The notes below the pieces were generated by a model. That model searched no databases, had not been told where the DNA came from, and saw only the letters and a program-made list of their open reading frames with translations. Shown one piece after another: positions 49,894 through 57,364 of a stretch of 64,000 nucleotides of DNA. Source of the DNA: Kitasatospora sp. GP82 (GTDB lineage: Bacteria; Actinomycetota; Actinomycetes; Streptomycetales; Streptomycetaceae); the NCBI RefSeq assembly GCF_029892105.1, contig NZ_JARZAJ010000003.1, positions 186,001 through 250,000 of the forward strand. The letters are read 5' to 3'. Every line of letters begins with the position of its first letter. The stretch's first letter is position 1. A program made the translations under genes and the position numbers.

Positions 49894-50964
49894 TCAGCGG
49901 GGCTGGGAGGAGATCGTCACGCGGTCGACGTCGAGCTGCGCGCCCTGGCCCCAGAGGCGGTTGCCGGGCAGGCTGAGGTCGTCGGCGAAGGTCTCCGGCG
50001 TCGGGGCGCCGAGGTGCGGGTCGTAGTAGCGGTCCTGCTGGTCGGTCAGCCGGACCAGGCCGCGTCCGTTGCTGCCCTCGCCGTCGAGGATCGCGAACAT
50101 CCCGAGACCGCAGGAGAGTTGCCGCGGAGCAGCGGCCTGCTCGGTGCCGCCGAGGTCCAGGAGCAGGTGCGAGCGGTCGGCGGGGCGGAAGCCGAGCCGG
50201 TTCACCGTGAGCACCTCACGGCCGTCGGCCTTCCACACCACGGTGCCCGCCGCCCGGTCGTAGGAGATGGCCAGGTCGTGCTGGGTGCCGGGGGTGCGGT
50301 CGGCGACCGGCAGCGCGTACGAGAACGGCGCGTACGTCTCGCCGGGCTTCGGCAGCCGCTCGTAGAAGGCGTACAGCTTGGTGTTGGTGACGAAGAAGTC
50401 GAAGACCATCATGGTCTCGTAGTCGATGGCGCTCAGCCCGGCGGAGGCCAGCCGCAGGTCGCTCTGCGGGTCGGAGACATCGGCCCCGAAGGGGTGCTGC
50501 TCCGTCCCGTACGTCCGGGCTCCCAGGCGTGCTCCGCAGGTCAGCACCTTGCCGGGGACGGCGTCGAAGCCGGTGACGCCGGTGGTGGCGGTGTGGTTGG
50601 CGACGGCGTACCACTTGAGGTGGTCGGCCTGGCCCGCCCCGCCGTCGTGCTCCTGGCCGGTGGTGAAGGCGAAGGCCGGGTTGCCGGTGGTGGCGTTGCG
50701 GCCGGTGGGAACGACGGTCAGGCCGTTCGCCGAGGTGGTCGCGATCCCGTCGCCGTCCGGCAGCGAACCGGCGGCCGAGAGCGCCCACTTGCCTCCGGTG
50801 CCGTGGGTGAATCCGTTGCGGAAATCGTCCCAGACCGTCCAGTAGTTCCCCGACGGTGCGGAGTCGGTGGCCGCGCCGGCCTGAGCCGGTACCGCGACCG
50901 TACCGGCGGCCAGCGCCACCGCTGCGGCCAGGCCGGTGATCGTACGCCTCAACGCTCTGTGCAC
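49894..50964 (-). CDS. secreted DUF6081-like protein
   Basis: A 356-residue exported protein with a Sec signal ending near AQAGA. The mature part starts GNYWTVWDDFRNGFTHGTGGKWAL and has alternating strands with LKWYAVANHT, DYETMMVFDFFVTNTKLYAFYERLP and RSHLLLDLGGTEQ, resembling a concanavalin-like lectin/glucanase fold of a family seen as DUF6081 in Streptomyces. No catalytic pair is certain. Start GTG 50964 has GGGAGTGAGC upstream. Carbohydrate binding is possible; function unknown. Confidence 0.7.
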   Translation of the reverse strand: MHRALRRTITGLAAAVALAAGTVAVPAQAGAATDSAPSGNYWTVWDDFRNGFTHGTGGKWALSAAGSLPDGDGIATTSANGLTVVPTGRNATTGNPAFAFTTGQEHDGGAGQADHLKWYAVANHTATTGVTGFDAVPGKVLTCGARLGARTYGTEQHPFGADVSDPQSDLRLASAGLSAIDYETMMVFDFFVTNTKLYAFYERLPKPGETYAPFSYALPVADRTPGTQHDLAISYDRAAGTVVWKADGREVLTVNRLGFRPADRSHLLLDLGGTEQAAAPRQLSCGLGMFAILDGEGSNGRGLVRLTDQQDRYYDPHLGAPTPETFADDLSLPGNRLWGQGAQLDVDRVTISSQPR

Positions 50965-51214
50965 TGCTCACTCCCGTGATGATCGTGGCGATCGTGGTGC
51001 TCGTGATGACCTCCGTCGGCGGAGAGCGGAGCGGTGCTCGCAACTCTCCGTACCCGTACGGCTGTTGCGCGGGGACCGGGCGGTAGGGGACAGGACCTGT
51101 GCGCCCTTCGCGCAGGCCAGTCCGCGCGCCTCAGCGTGCAAGTCCGCCGGGCGCGGGAGCCACTGCCGAAGGCCGAGTTCGTCAGGTCCTCGGAGGAGTT
51201 CGTGCGGCGGCCGG

Positions 51215-52234
51215 TCAGCCGCCGATCGCGGACATCGGGCGGTCGGGCTGGACGAAGTCGGCCGAGTTGATGTCGTGGCCCGGGCCCTTGCGGGCGATGG
51301 TGTTGCGCCAGGCCGCCTCGATCCGGGCGTCGTCGGCGCCGCCGCGCAGCAGCTCCCGCAGGTCCGACTCCTCGGTCGCGAAGAGGCAGTTGCGCAACTG
51401 CCCGTCGGCGGTGAGCCGGACGCGGTCGCAGCCGCCGCAGAACGGCCGGGTGACGGAGGCGATCACGCCGACCACCGTGTCGGTGCCGGCGATCCGCCAC
51501 TCCTCGGCCGGGGCGTTGCCGTGGCGGCCGACGGGGTGCAGCTCCCAGCGCTGCGCCAGGATCTCCAGCAGCTCATCGGCGGTGATCATCTTGCTGCGGT
51601 CCCAGGCACCCTGGGCGTCCAGCGGCATCGATTCGATGAAGCGCATCCGGTAGCCGTGCTCGGCGGCGAACTCGACCAGGTCGAGGATCTCGTCGTCGTT
51701 GACCCCGCGCACCGGGACGGCGTTCACCTTGACCGGGGCGAGTCCGGCCGCCCGGGCGGCGGCAAGACCGGCGAGGACGTCGGCGATCCGGTCGCGGCGG
51801 GTGATCGCGGCGTAGCGCTCGGGCCGCAGGGTGTCCAGACTGACGTTGACCCGGTGCAGCCCGGCGGCCTTGAGGTCATGGGCCGTCCTGGCCAGGCCGA
51901 TGCCGTTGGTGGTGAGCGAGATCTCCGGACCGAGCTCGGTGAGCCGGGCGATCAGTCCGGGCAGACCGCGCCTGAGCAGCGGCTCGCCGCCGGTGAGGCG
52001 CAGGGACCTGATCCCCAGCCGCCGGACGGCGATCCGCACCAGCCGGACGACCTCGTCGTCGCCGAGCACCTCGGCCTTGGGCAGCCAGTTGAGCCCCTCG
52101 GCCGGCATGCAGTAGGTGCAGCGGAGGTTGCAGCGGTCCGTGAGCGATACCCGCAGGTCGGTGTGAACGCGACCGAAGCGGTCGACCAGCGGGGTGTGCG
52201 CGCCGTGCGGCGGCTCGGTGCTACGAGGTGCCAT
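51215..52234 (-). CDS. moaA: GTP 3',8-cyclase MoaA
   Basis: A 339-residue radical SAM enzyme of molybdenum cofactor synthesis. The N-terminal radical-SAM cluster is Cys35, Cys39, Cys42 in DRCNLRCTYCMPAEG. The C-terminal [4Fe-4S] site is in FCGGCDRVRLTADGQLRNC, and the protein ends SAIGG, which is needed for activity. It converts GTP to 3',8-cyclo-7,8-dihydro-GTP in the first step of the pathway. ATG 52234. Divergent from a MobA-like nucleotidyltransferase gene, so the two may be a molybdenum locus. Confidence 0.93.
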   Translation of the reverse strand: MAPRSTEPPHGAHTPLVDRFGRVHTDLRVSLTDRCNLRCTYCMPAEGLNWLPKAEVLGDDEVVRLVRIAVRRLGIRSLRLTGGEPLLRRGLPGLIARLTELGPEISLTTNGIGLARTAHDLKAAGLHRVNVSLDTLRPERYAAITRRDRIADVLAGLAAARAAGLAPVKVNAVPVRGVNDDEILDLVEFAAEHGYRMRFIESMPLDAQGAWDRSKMITADELLEILAQRWELHPVGRHGNAPAEEWRIAGTDTVVGVIASVTRPFCGGCDRVRLTADGQLRNCLFATEESDLRELLRGGADDARIEAAWRNTIARKGPGHDINSADFVQPDRPMSAIGG

Positions 52235-52364
52235 CTGCCAAGTACAGGGGTGGTCCGGCCGAAGATCCAGCGGCTGAAGAGCCGGTGCACCACGGCGACC
52301 TGCGGCTTTGCCTTGTGCATTCCTCCAACTGCATGCCTTCGACCGGGGCCGCCAGACTGGTTCC

Positions 52365-53048
52365 ATGACAGATCCCGGCTCCCCCGACGTCAAAGCCGCC
52401 CCCGACAGCACCACGGCCACCACGGCCACCACGGCCACCACGGGGAGCATCCCCGCGCTGGTCCTCGCGGCCGGAGGCGGCCGACGCCTCGGCGGGCGGC
52501 CCAAGGCGCTGGTCGAACACCTCGGCAGGCCGCTGATCGAGCACGCCCTGGCCGTGGTGCGGGCCGGGGGCTGCACCGGGACGGTGGCCGTTCTGGGTGC
52601 CGCCGCCGAGCAGGTCCGGGCCACCGCCGACCTCGGGGACTGCCGGGTGGTCGACAACCCGGCGTGGGAGAGCGGCATGGGCTCCTCGCTGCGCGCCGGG
52701 CTCGCGGCCCTGCCGCCGGGCGCGCACGCCGTCCTGGTCATGCTGGTCGATACCCCCGGCGTGACCCCGGCCGCCGTGCGCCGCCTGCTCGCCGCCCACC
52801 GCGCGGGCGCCGAACTGGCGGCGGCGGCCTACGGCGGGCGGCGCGGTCACCCCGTGCTGATCGGCGCCCGGCACTTCGCCGAGGCCGCGGCCGGTGCGAG
52901 GGGCGATGCCGGAGCCCGCGCGCTGCTCGCCGCACACGCCACCGAGATCGTCCTGGTCGAGTGCGGCGACATCGCCGTGCCCGACGACCTCGACACCCCG
53001 GAGGACCTGGCGCGCTGGAATGCCACCGCATCCCTGAACTCTCCCTGA
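52365..53048 (+). CDS. MobA/MocA-like nucleotidyltransferase
   Basis: A 227-residue MobA-like NTP transferase. The nucleotide-binding loop is LVLAAGGGRRLGGRPKALVEHLGRPLI, the second motif is VVDNPAWESGMGSSLRAGL, and VLVMLVDTPGVTP holds the metal-binding Asp. This form is close to MocA, which makes molybdopterin cytosine dinucleotide for xanthine-dehydrogenase-type enzymes, but the reaction could differ. ATG 52365 is used. A stretch of three CCACGGCCA repeats at 52411-52437 encodes Thr-Ala-Thr repeats in the N-terminal tail. Divergent from moaA. Confidence 0.8.
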   Translation: MTDPGSPDVKAAPDSTTATTATTATTGSIPALVLAAGGGRRLGGRPKALVEHLGRPLIEHALAVVRAGGCTGTVAVLGAAAEQVRATADLGDCRVVDNPAWESGMGSSLRAGLAALPPGAHAVLVMLVDTPGVTPAAVRRLLAAHRAGAELAAAAYGGRRGHPVLIGARHFAEAAAGARGDAGARALLAAHATEIVLVECGDIAVPDDLDTPEDLARWNATASLNSP

Positions 53049-53137
53049 GGTATTGCGGCAATCGCCGCCAACCCCCGCCTGGATCAGGGACGATGGAGGC
53101 GAATCTGCCCAGCCGACCCGAACGGACGGTGTGAGCC

Positions 53138-54091
53138 ATGCCCGCAGTGCCACGGCCCGACGACTTCAGTGACCCGGCGTGGTACGGCCCAGACGCCGCG
53201 TCCGGGCCGGCCGGTGCCCGCGGCCCCGGCGGGCCGTCCGGAGCCTACGGTGCGGGCTCCGCCGCGAGCGCGATCCGCTGCCCGGCCTGCCGCCGCGAGC
53301 ACATGTACGAGCCACCGAGCCTGCCCTGCCCGTGCGGAGCGCACCTGCGGGTGCCGCTGCTGCGCGGGGGCGTGCCGGTGCAGGTGCGGTTCCGCTCCTG
53401 GGAGGACTCCTGGCTGAGCATGCGCTGCCCGCACTGCGGCCGCAACGACCAGTGGCCGCAGCCCGAGTTCACCTGCAACTGCGGCGCCACCGTCCGGCTC
53501 CCGGTGGACCGTTCACCCCGGCTCCAGAGCACCGCCCCGCCCCCGCAGGGCCACAGCGCGCCCGTCTCGCCGCGGCCCCGCCCCTTCGGGGCACGTCCGT
53601 ACGGGGGTTCGGCGCCGACGGTGCCGCCGCAGGGGTACGGCCCCGACGCCCTGGGCCAGTGCGCCGACCCGGGCCGGCGCCGGGACGAGAGCGGCCACCA
53701 CCGGACGCCGTTCCGGCCGCAACCGGTGCACACCCCCGAGGACGCCGTCCTCGCCGCCGCCCGCTACCTCCAGTGGCTGGGCTTCGAGGATCTGGAGCTG
53801 ACGGAGGAGCAGGAGAGCCCGGCCGTCACCATGCTGGGCAGCCGGATGGTCGCCCAGGTGGACGCCGGTACCGAACCGGCCGACGTCAAGGCCGTCGAGT
53901 GCCTCTGGCTGCAGACCCTGCACTCCGAGGAGATCGCGGCCGCGATGTTCACCGTCGGCGGCTACTCCCACCAGGCGACGGTGCGCGGCGAGCAGCTGCT
54001 GGTGGCCCTGTTCCAGTTGGACGAGGCCGGTCTGCCCCAACCCGCCAACGGCGCGGCCGAGGCACTGACGGAGACCGGCTGGACATCCTGA
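53138..54091 (+). CDS. zinc-ribbon protein with endonuclease-like C-terminal domain
   Basis: A 317-residue protein. A disordered Pro/Gly-rich N-terminus precedes two zinc-ribbon pairs (CPACRREHM...CPCG near 48-67, and CPHCGRND...CNCG near 98-116). A Pro-rich linker follows, then a C-terminal Mrr-like fold (AVLAAARYLQWLGFEDLELTEEQ, MVAQVDAGTEPADVKAVECLWL, GYSHQATVRGEQLLVALFQLDEAGLP). The catalytic Lys of the usual QVK motif is Asp here, so it is probably an inactive endonuclease-like domain that binds DNA. I do not know a function. Confidence 0.65.
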   Translation: MPAVPRPDDFSDPAWYGPDAASGPAGARGPGGPSGAYGAGSAASAIRCPACRREHMYEPPSLPCPCGAHLRVPLLRGGVPVQVRFRSWEDSWLSMRCPHCGRNDQWPQPEFTCNCGATVRLPVDRSPRLQSTAPPPQGHSAPVSPRPRPFGARPYGGSAPTVPPQGYGPDALGQCADPGRRRDESGHHRTPFRPQPVHTPEDAVLAAARYLQWLGFEDLELTEEQESPAVTMLGSRMVAQVDAGTEPADVKAVECLWLQTLHSEEIAAAMFTVGGYSHQATVRGEQLLVALFQLDEAGLPQPANGAAEALTETGWTS

Positions 54092-54394
54092 CGTTTTGTC
54101 AGTCTCCGTCGGCAGCCTGTGAGACCGATCACGGATTTCCGTAATCTCCGACGCTCGTGATCTGGTGCACAAGCTCACCTCCGTGTTGAATTACGGCCAC
54201 ACGAGACCGACCGGCAGCAGGGAGCGTGGATCGAGAAGGGGGTCCTCCCCGGCCGAAGACAGGGGGAGGTCGAGAGCCGAGTCCGGGCGCGCACCGTGAG
54301 GCTGCGGCACCAGCTGCCGGCACGCGACGCCACGGCCCCTGCTGCCGGTCGGTCCGAGTCCCGTTTTCTGGACACCGCACACAAGGAGGTGGCG
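54092..54394. other. intergenic leader with one short palindrome
   Basis: About 303 bp before the TPR-like gene. ACGGATTTCCGT (54131-54142) is a perfect palindrome and may be an operator. No gene seen. Confidence 0.4.
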
Positions 54395-55189
54395 TTGTCG
54401 GAGCACGGTACGGACTTGGGGGGAAGCGCCGATGCGGTGTGGCGGCTGCGCTCGCGCGGGTGCTGGCAGGAGGCCGCCGAGCTGCTCGGGCCCACCGCCG
54501 CGCGAGACCCGACCGCTGCCCTGAAGCGGGCCGAACTCCTCATCGAGCAGAGCCTGTTCACCGCCGGCCACTGGCAGGAGGCGGAGCAGGCGTTACGCCT
54601 CGCCGAGGCCGGGGTCGGCACCCCCGACCAGCGCGCGGCCGCCGCCTGCGCGCGCGGCTTCCTGGCGTACGTCGCCAGTGTGCTCGGCCCGCGCGACCGG
54701 CTGGACGAGGCTCAGGCCGCCCTGGGCAGGACTTCCGCCCTGCTGCCTCCGGACGCCCCGGGGCGTCCACTGCTGGACTTCCGGCGCGGCCTGGTCGCGG
54801 AGAACCTGCTGCACGACCGGGCGGCCGCCTGGATCGCTTTTCGCCGGGCGCACGACGGCGCCACGGAGCGCGGCGACGAGCTGCTGCGCTCGTACACCTG
54901 GGGACATCTGGCGGCGCTGGCTCTGGCCGCCGGTGATCGCGAGCGGGCCCTGGAGGGGTTCCGGGCCTCGCTGCGGCTACGGGAGGACCTGGGATTCACG
55001 GTCGGGGTCGCACCCGCACTGGCCGCACTGGCACAGGTGTCGGAGCCGGTCGAGGCGGCGCGGCTGCGGGCGGAGGCGGCCCGCCTGGTCCAGGCCCTGG
55101 GCGGGGTTCCGGTCTGGCTTGCGCGCCGGTTGAGCGCCGCACCCGCACCCGCCGCTCCCTCGAACGGCCCCACCGGACGGAAAGCCTAA
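54395..55189 (+). CDS. alpha-helical repeat (TPR-like) protein
   Basis: About 264 residues of helix pairs with the small-large alternation of TPR-like arrays (AWRLRSRGCWQEAAELL, HWQEAEQALRLAEAG, YTWGHLAALALAAGDRERALEGFRASLRLREDLGF). I start it at TTG 54395, because AAGGAGG at 54383-54389 is placed five bases ahead; a longer ATG/GTG start would make an unlikely N-terminus. It precedes the FhuF-like gene by 113 bp in the same direction. A scaffold or signalling role is possible; function unknown. Confidence 0.6.
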   Translation: MSEHGTDLGGSADAVWRLRSRGCWQEAAELLGPTAARDPTAALKRAELLIEQSLFTAGHWQEAEQALRLAEAGVGTPDQRAAAACARGFLAYVASVLGPRDRLDEAQAALGRTSALLPPDAPGRPLLDFRRGLVAENLLHDRAAAWIAFRRAHDGATERGDELLRSYTWGHLAALALAAGDRERALEGFRASLRLREDLGFTVGVAPALAALAQVSEPVEAARLRAEAARLVQALGGVPVWLARRLSAAPAPAAPSNGPTGRKA

Positions 55190-55201
55190 GGCACTATCAG
55201 A

Positions 55202-55220
55202 TAAGGTGAGCCTAACCTGC
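55202..55220. promoter_or_regulatory. DmdR/IdeR-type iron box
   Basis: TAAGGTGAGCCTAACCTGC matches 16 of 19 bases of the streptomycete iron-box consensus in reverse orientation (TTAGGTGAGCCTAACCTAA). It lies just before the FhuF-like gene, so the gene should be repressed when iron is plentiful. Confidence 0.7.
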
Positions 55221-55302
55221 CCGAGGGGAGCAGTACCTCGGGCAGGTCAGTCCTGCCGTCATGGAGTCCTGTGGACTCCGGTCCACCCGATGGGGCCCGC
55301 CC

Positions 55303-56148
55303 ATGACCGTGAGCAGCATCGTGGCCGCACAGCCCGCCCCGGGCCCGAAGGCCGCCCAGGCCCCGCCCCTGCTCGGCAGCTACGCCCGCCTCGGCGAGGT
55401 CTTCCCCGGCCTGCGCATCCACGCCGGACCGCCCCGCACCGGCAAGGGCTGGACCGCGACCACCGATCTCGTCCAGGACCCGGCCGCACTGCGGAAGTTG
55501 ATCGCCTACGACGCCGCACTCGGACTGACCGAGTACGGCGAACCGCTGCGCGTGGACGTCGCCGCCGGGTTCTGCCTGCACCGCTACACCTGGCCGGTCG
55601 CCCTGCTGTTCACGCTCCCGTGGTTCCTGGAACGCAGGGTGCCGCGGATTCCGGTGGCGGGGGTGTCGATCCGTCGGAGCGCGGGAGAACTCACCGTCCG
55701 GCCAAGCGGGTTCTCCTGCCTGCCCGGGGATCCGGCGGCCGCCCTGCCCGACGCGCGCATGGTGGCGGACGAACGGGCGCTGCGGGCCGAGCTGTTGGCC
55801 TCACTGGCCGAGCACCTGACCCCTGTAATGGCCGCGTTCCGCCCCGAGGTCCGGCGCGGGCCGCGCACACTCTGGGGGATGGCCACCGACGACGTGATCG
55901 AGGGCCTCTGGTATCTCGGCAGCCTGCTGGGCGAGGAGGACCGGGCCACCGCCGAACTGGCCGAGCTGCTGCCCAGTACCGGCGCGGCACAGCCGCCGTT
56001 CGTCGCCGGGACCGACTTCCGGACGGTCGAGCAGCCGGACTCCGCCCCGATGCGGACCCGCACCCGGGTGAGCTGCTGCCTGTTCTACACCGTTCGCCCC
56101 GAGGAAGCCTGTTTCAGCTGCCCTCGAACCTGCGCCAATCGGAACTGA
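55303..56148 (+). CDS. FhuF-like ferric-siderophore reductase
   Basis: A 281-residue protein with the FhuF C-terminal [2Fe-2S] site in the order Cys-Cys-x10-Cys-x2-Cys (RVSCCLFYTVRPEEACFSCP). The N-terminal half has the FhuF-type AAGFCLHRYTWPVALLF segment. It should release iron from imported siderophores by reduction in the cytosol. An iron box lies about 80 bp upstream, supporting iron regulation. The start is uncertain: ATG 55303 (MTVSS) or ATG 55261. The preceding gene is not obviously related. Confidence 0.8.
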   Translation: MTVSSIVAAQPAPGPKAAQAPPLLGSYARLGEVFPGLRIHAGPPRTGKGWTATTDLVQDPAALRKLIAYDAALGLTEYGEPLRVDVAAGFCLHRYTWPVALLFTLPWFLERRVPRIPVAGVSIRRSAGELTVRPSGFSCLPGDPAAALPDARMVADERALRAELLASLAEHLTPVMAAFRPEVRRGPRTLWGMATDDVIEGLWYLGSLLGEEDRATAELAELLPSTGAAQPPFVAGTDFRTVEQPDSAPMRTRTRVSCCLFYTVRPEEACFSCPRTCANRN

Positions 56149-56296
56149 TGATCCATTATCGTCGTACGAAAAGCCGGGATTCCGCCCCGAATTCCCTCTC
56201 TCTGGTGCATTGACAGCAAATCAGCCATAACCGGCGCGCGGTTCCGCCATGATGGCCCTCACCATCACTGCGGAGAAAGCGAGGCTGGTTCCTGCC

Positions 56297-57319
56297 ATGA
56301 AATTGTCCGACATACCACTGGGCTGGGCCATTACGGGTGCGGTCGCACTGGTGGTGATCGCCGTGCTGGTGGCCTTCGTCCGCACCAAGGCAACCGCCAC
56401 GGTCGGCGGCTCGGATTCCTGGGAGCGCACCGAGGAGCGCCGCCGGCGAAAGGAATCCCTGTACGGGGCGGCCTCGTACACGCTGCTGTTCTGCTGCGCC
56501 GCCGTCGCAGCCGCACTCTCCTTCCACGGCCTGGTCGGCTTCGGGGTGCAGAATCTCGGCCTCTCCGGCGGCTGGGAGTATCTGGTGCCCTTCGGGCTCG
56601 ACGGCGCGGCGATGTTCTGCTCCGTACTCGCCGTCCGGGAGGCCAGCCACGGCGACGCGGCGCTCGGCTCGCGACTGCTGGTCTGGCTGTTCGCCGGGGC
56701 CTCCGCCTGGTTCAACTGGGTGCACGCGCCGCGCGGCCTGGGGCACGCCGGGGCGGCGCAGTTCTTCGCCGGGATGTCCCTTTCGGCCGCCGTGCTCTTC
56801 GACCGCGCGCTCAAGCAGACCCGGGTGTCCGCCCTGCGCGAGCAGGGCCTGGTGCCGCGCCCGCTGCCGCAGATCCGGATCGTCCGCTGGCTGCGGGCGC
56901 CCCGCGAGACGTACGCCGCCTGGTCGTTGATGCTCCTTGAGGGCGTCCGGGCGCTGGACGAGGCGGTCGAGGAGGTCAGGGACGACAAGCGCGAGGCCGC
57001 GCTCAACCGGGAGCGCCAACGCCTCGCCAACCGCCGGGAGCGGGCGGAGATCAAGGCGCTCGGCCGCCAGCAGAGCGGCGCCTGGCGATCACGCAGCATC
57101 AGCCGGCAGCTGGCACCGCAGCTGGAGGCCGGCGGATCGGAGCCCTCCATAGCACCGGCCGCCGCCGCACCCGTCGAGGCTGTGGTCAGCCAGTCCGGCC
57201 TGCCGGCCAGGCCCACCCCGCACAGCGTGGACCTCACACCCGACGAGGACACCATGACCCTGCCGCGCCTGGACTCCCTTGAGCAGAAACTCAAGGACCT
57301 TGAGCAGCAGTTCGGCTGA
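56297..57319 (+). CDS. DUF2637-domain membrane protein
   Basis: A 340-residue protein with a lone N-terminal membrane helix and three more in the DUF2637 domain (about 55-170: ASYTLLFCCAAVAAALSFHGLVGFG, WEYLVPFGLDGAAMFCSVLAVREAS, FAGASAWFNWVHA), followed by a charged coiled tail (AALNRERQRLANRRERAEIKALG) and an acidic end (SLEQKLKDLEQQFG). DUF2637 proteins are common in Streptomyces chromosomes and conjugative plasmids, with a suggested role in spreading or membrane organisation. Start ATG 56297 is preferred over 56249. Precise role unknown. Confidence 0.75.
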   Translation: MKLSDIPLGWAITGAVALVVIAVLVAFVRTKATATVGGSDSWERTEERRRRKESLYGAASYTLLFCCAAVAAALSFHGLVGFGVQNLGLSGGWEYLVPFGLDGAAMFCSVLAVREASHGDAALGSRLLVWLFAGASAWFNWVHAPRGLGHAGAAQFFAGMSLSAAVLFDRALKQTRVSALREQGLVPRPLPQIRIVRWLRAPRETYAAWSLMLLEGVRALDEAVEEVRDDKREAALNRERQRLANRRERAEIKALGRQQSGAWRSRSISRQLAPQLEAGGSEPSIAPAAAAPVEAVVSQSGLPARPTPHSVDLTPDEDTMTLPRLDSLEQKLKDLEQQFG

Positions 57320-57364
57320 CGCCGGATCGGACAGGCGTCGACCGCTTCACCGGGCAGACCCCGG

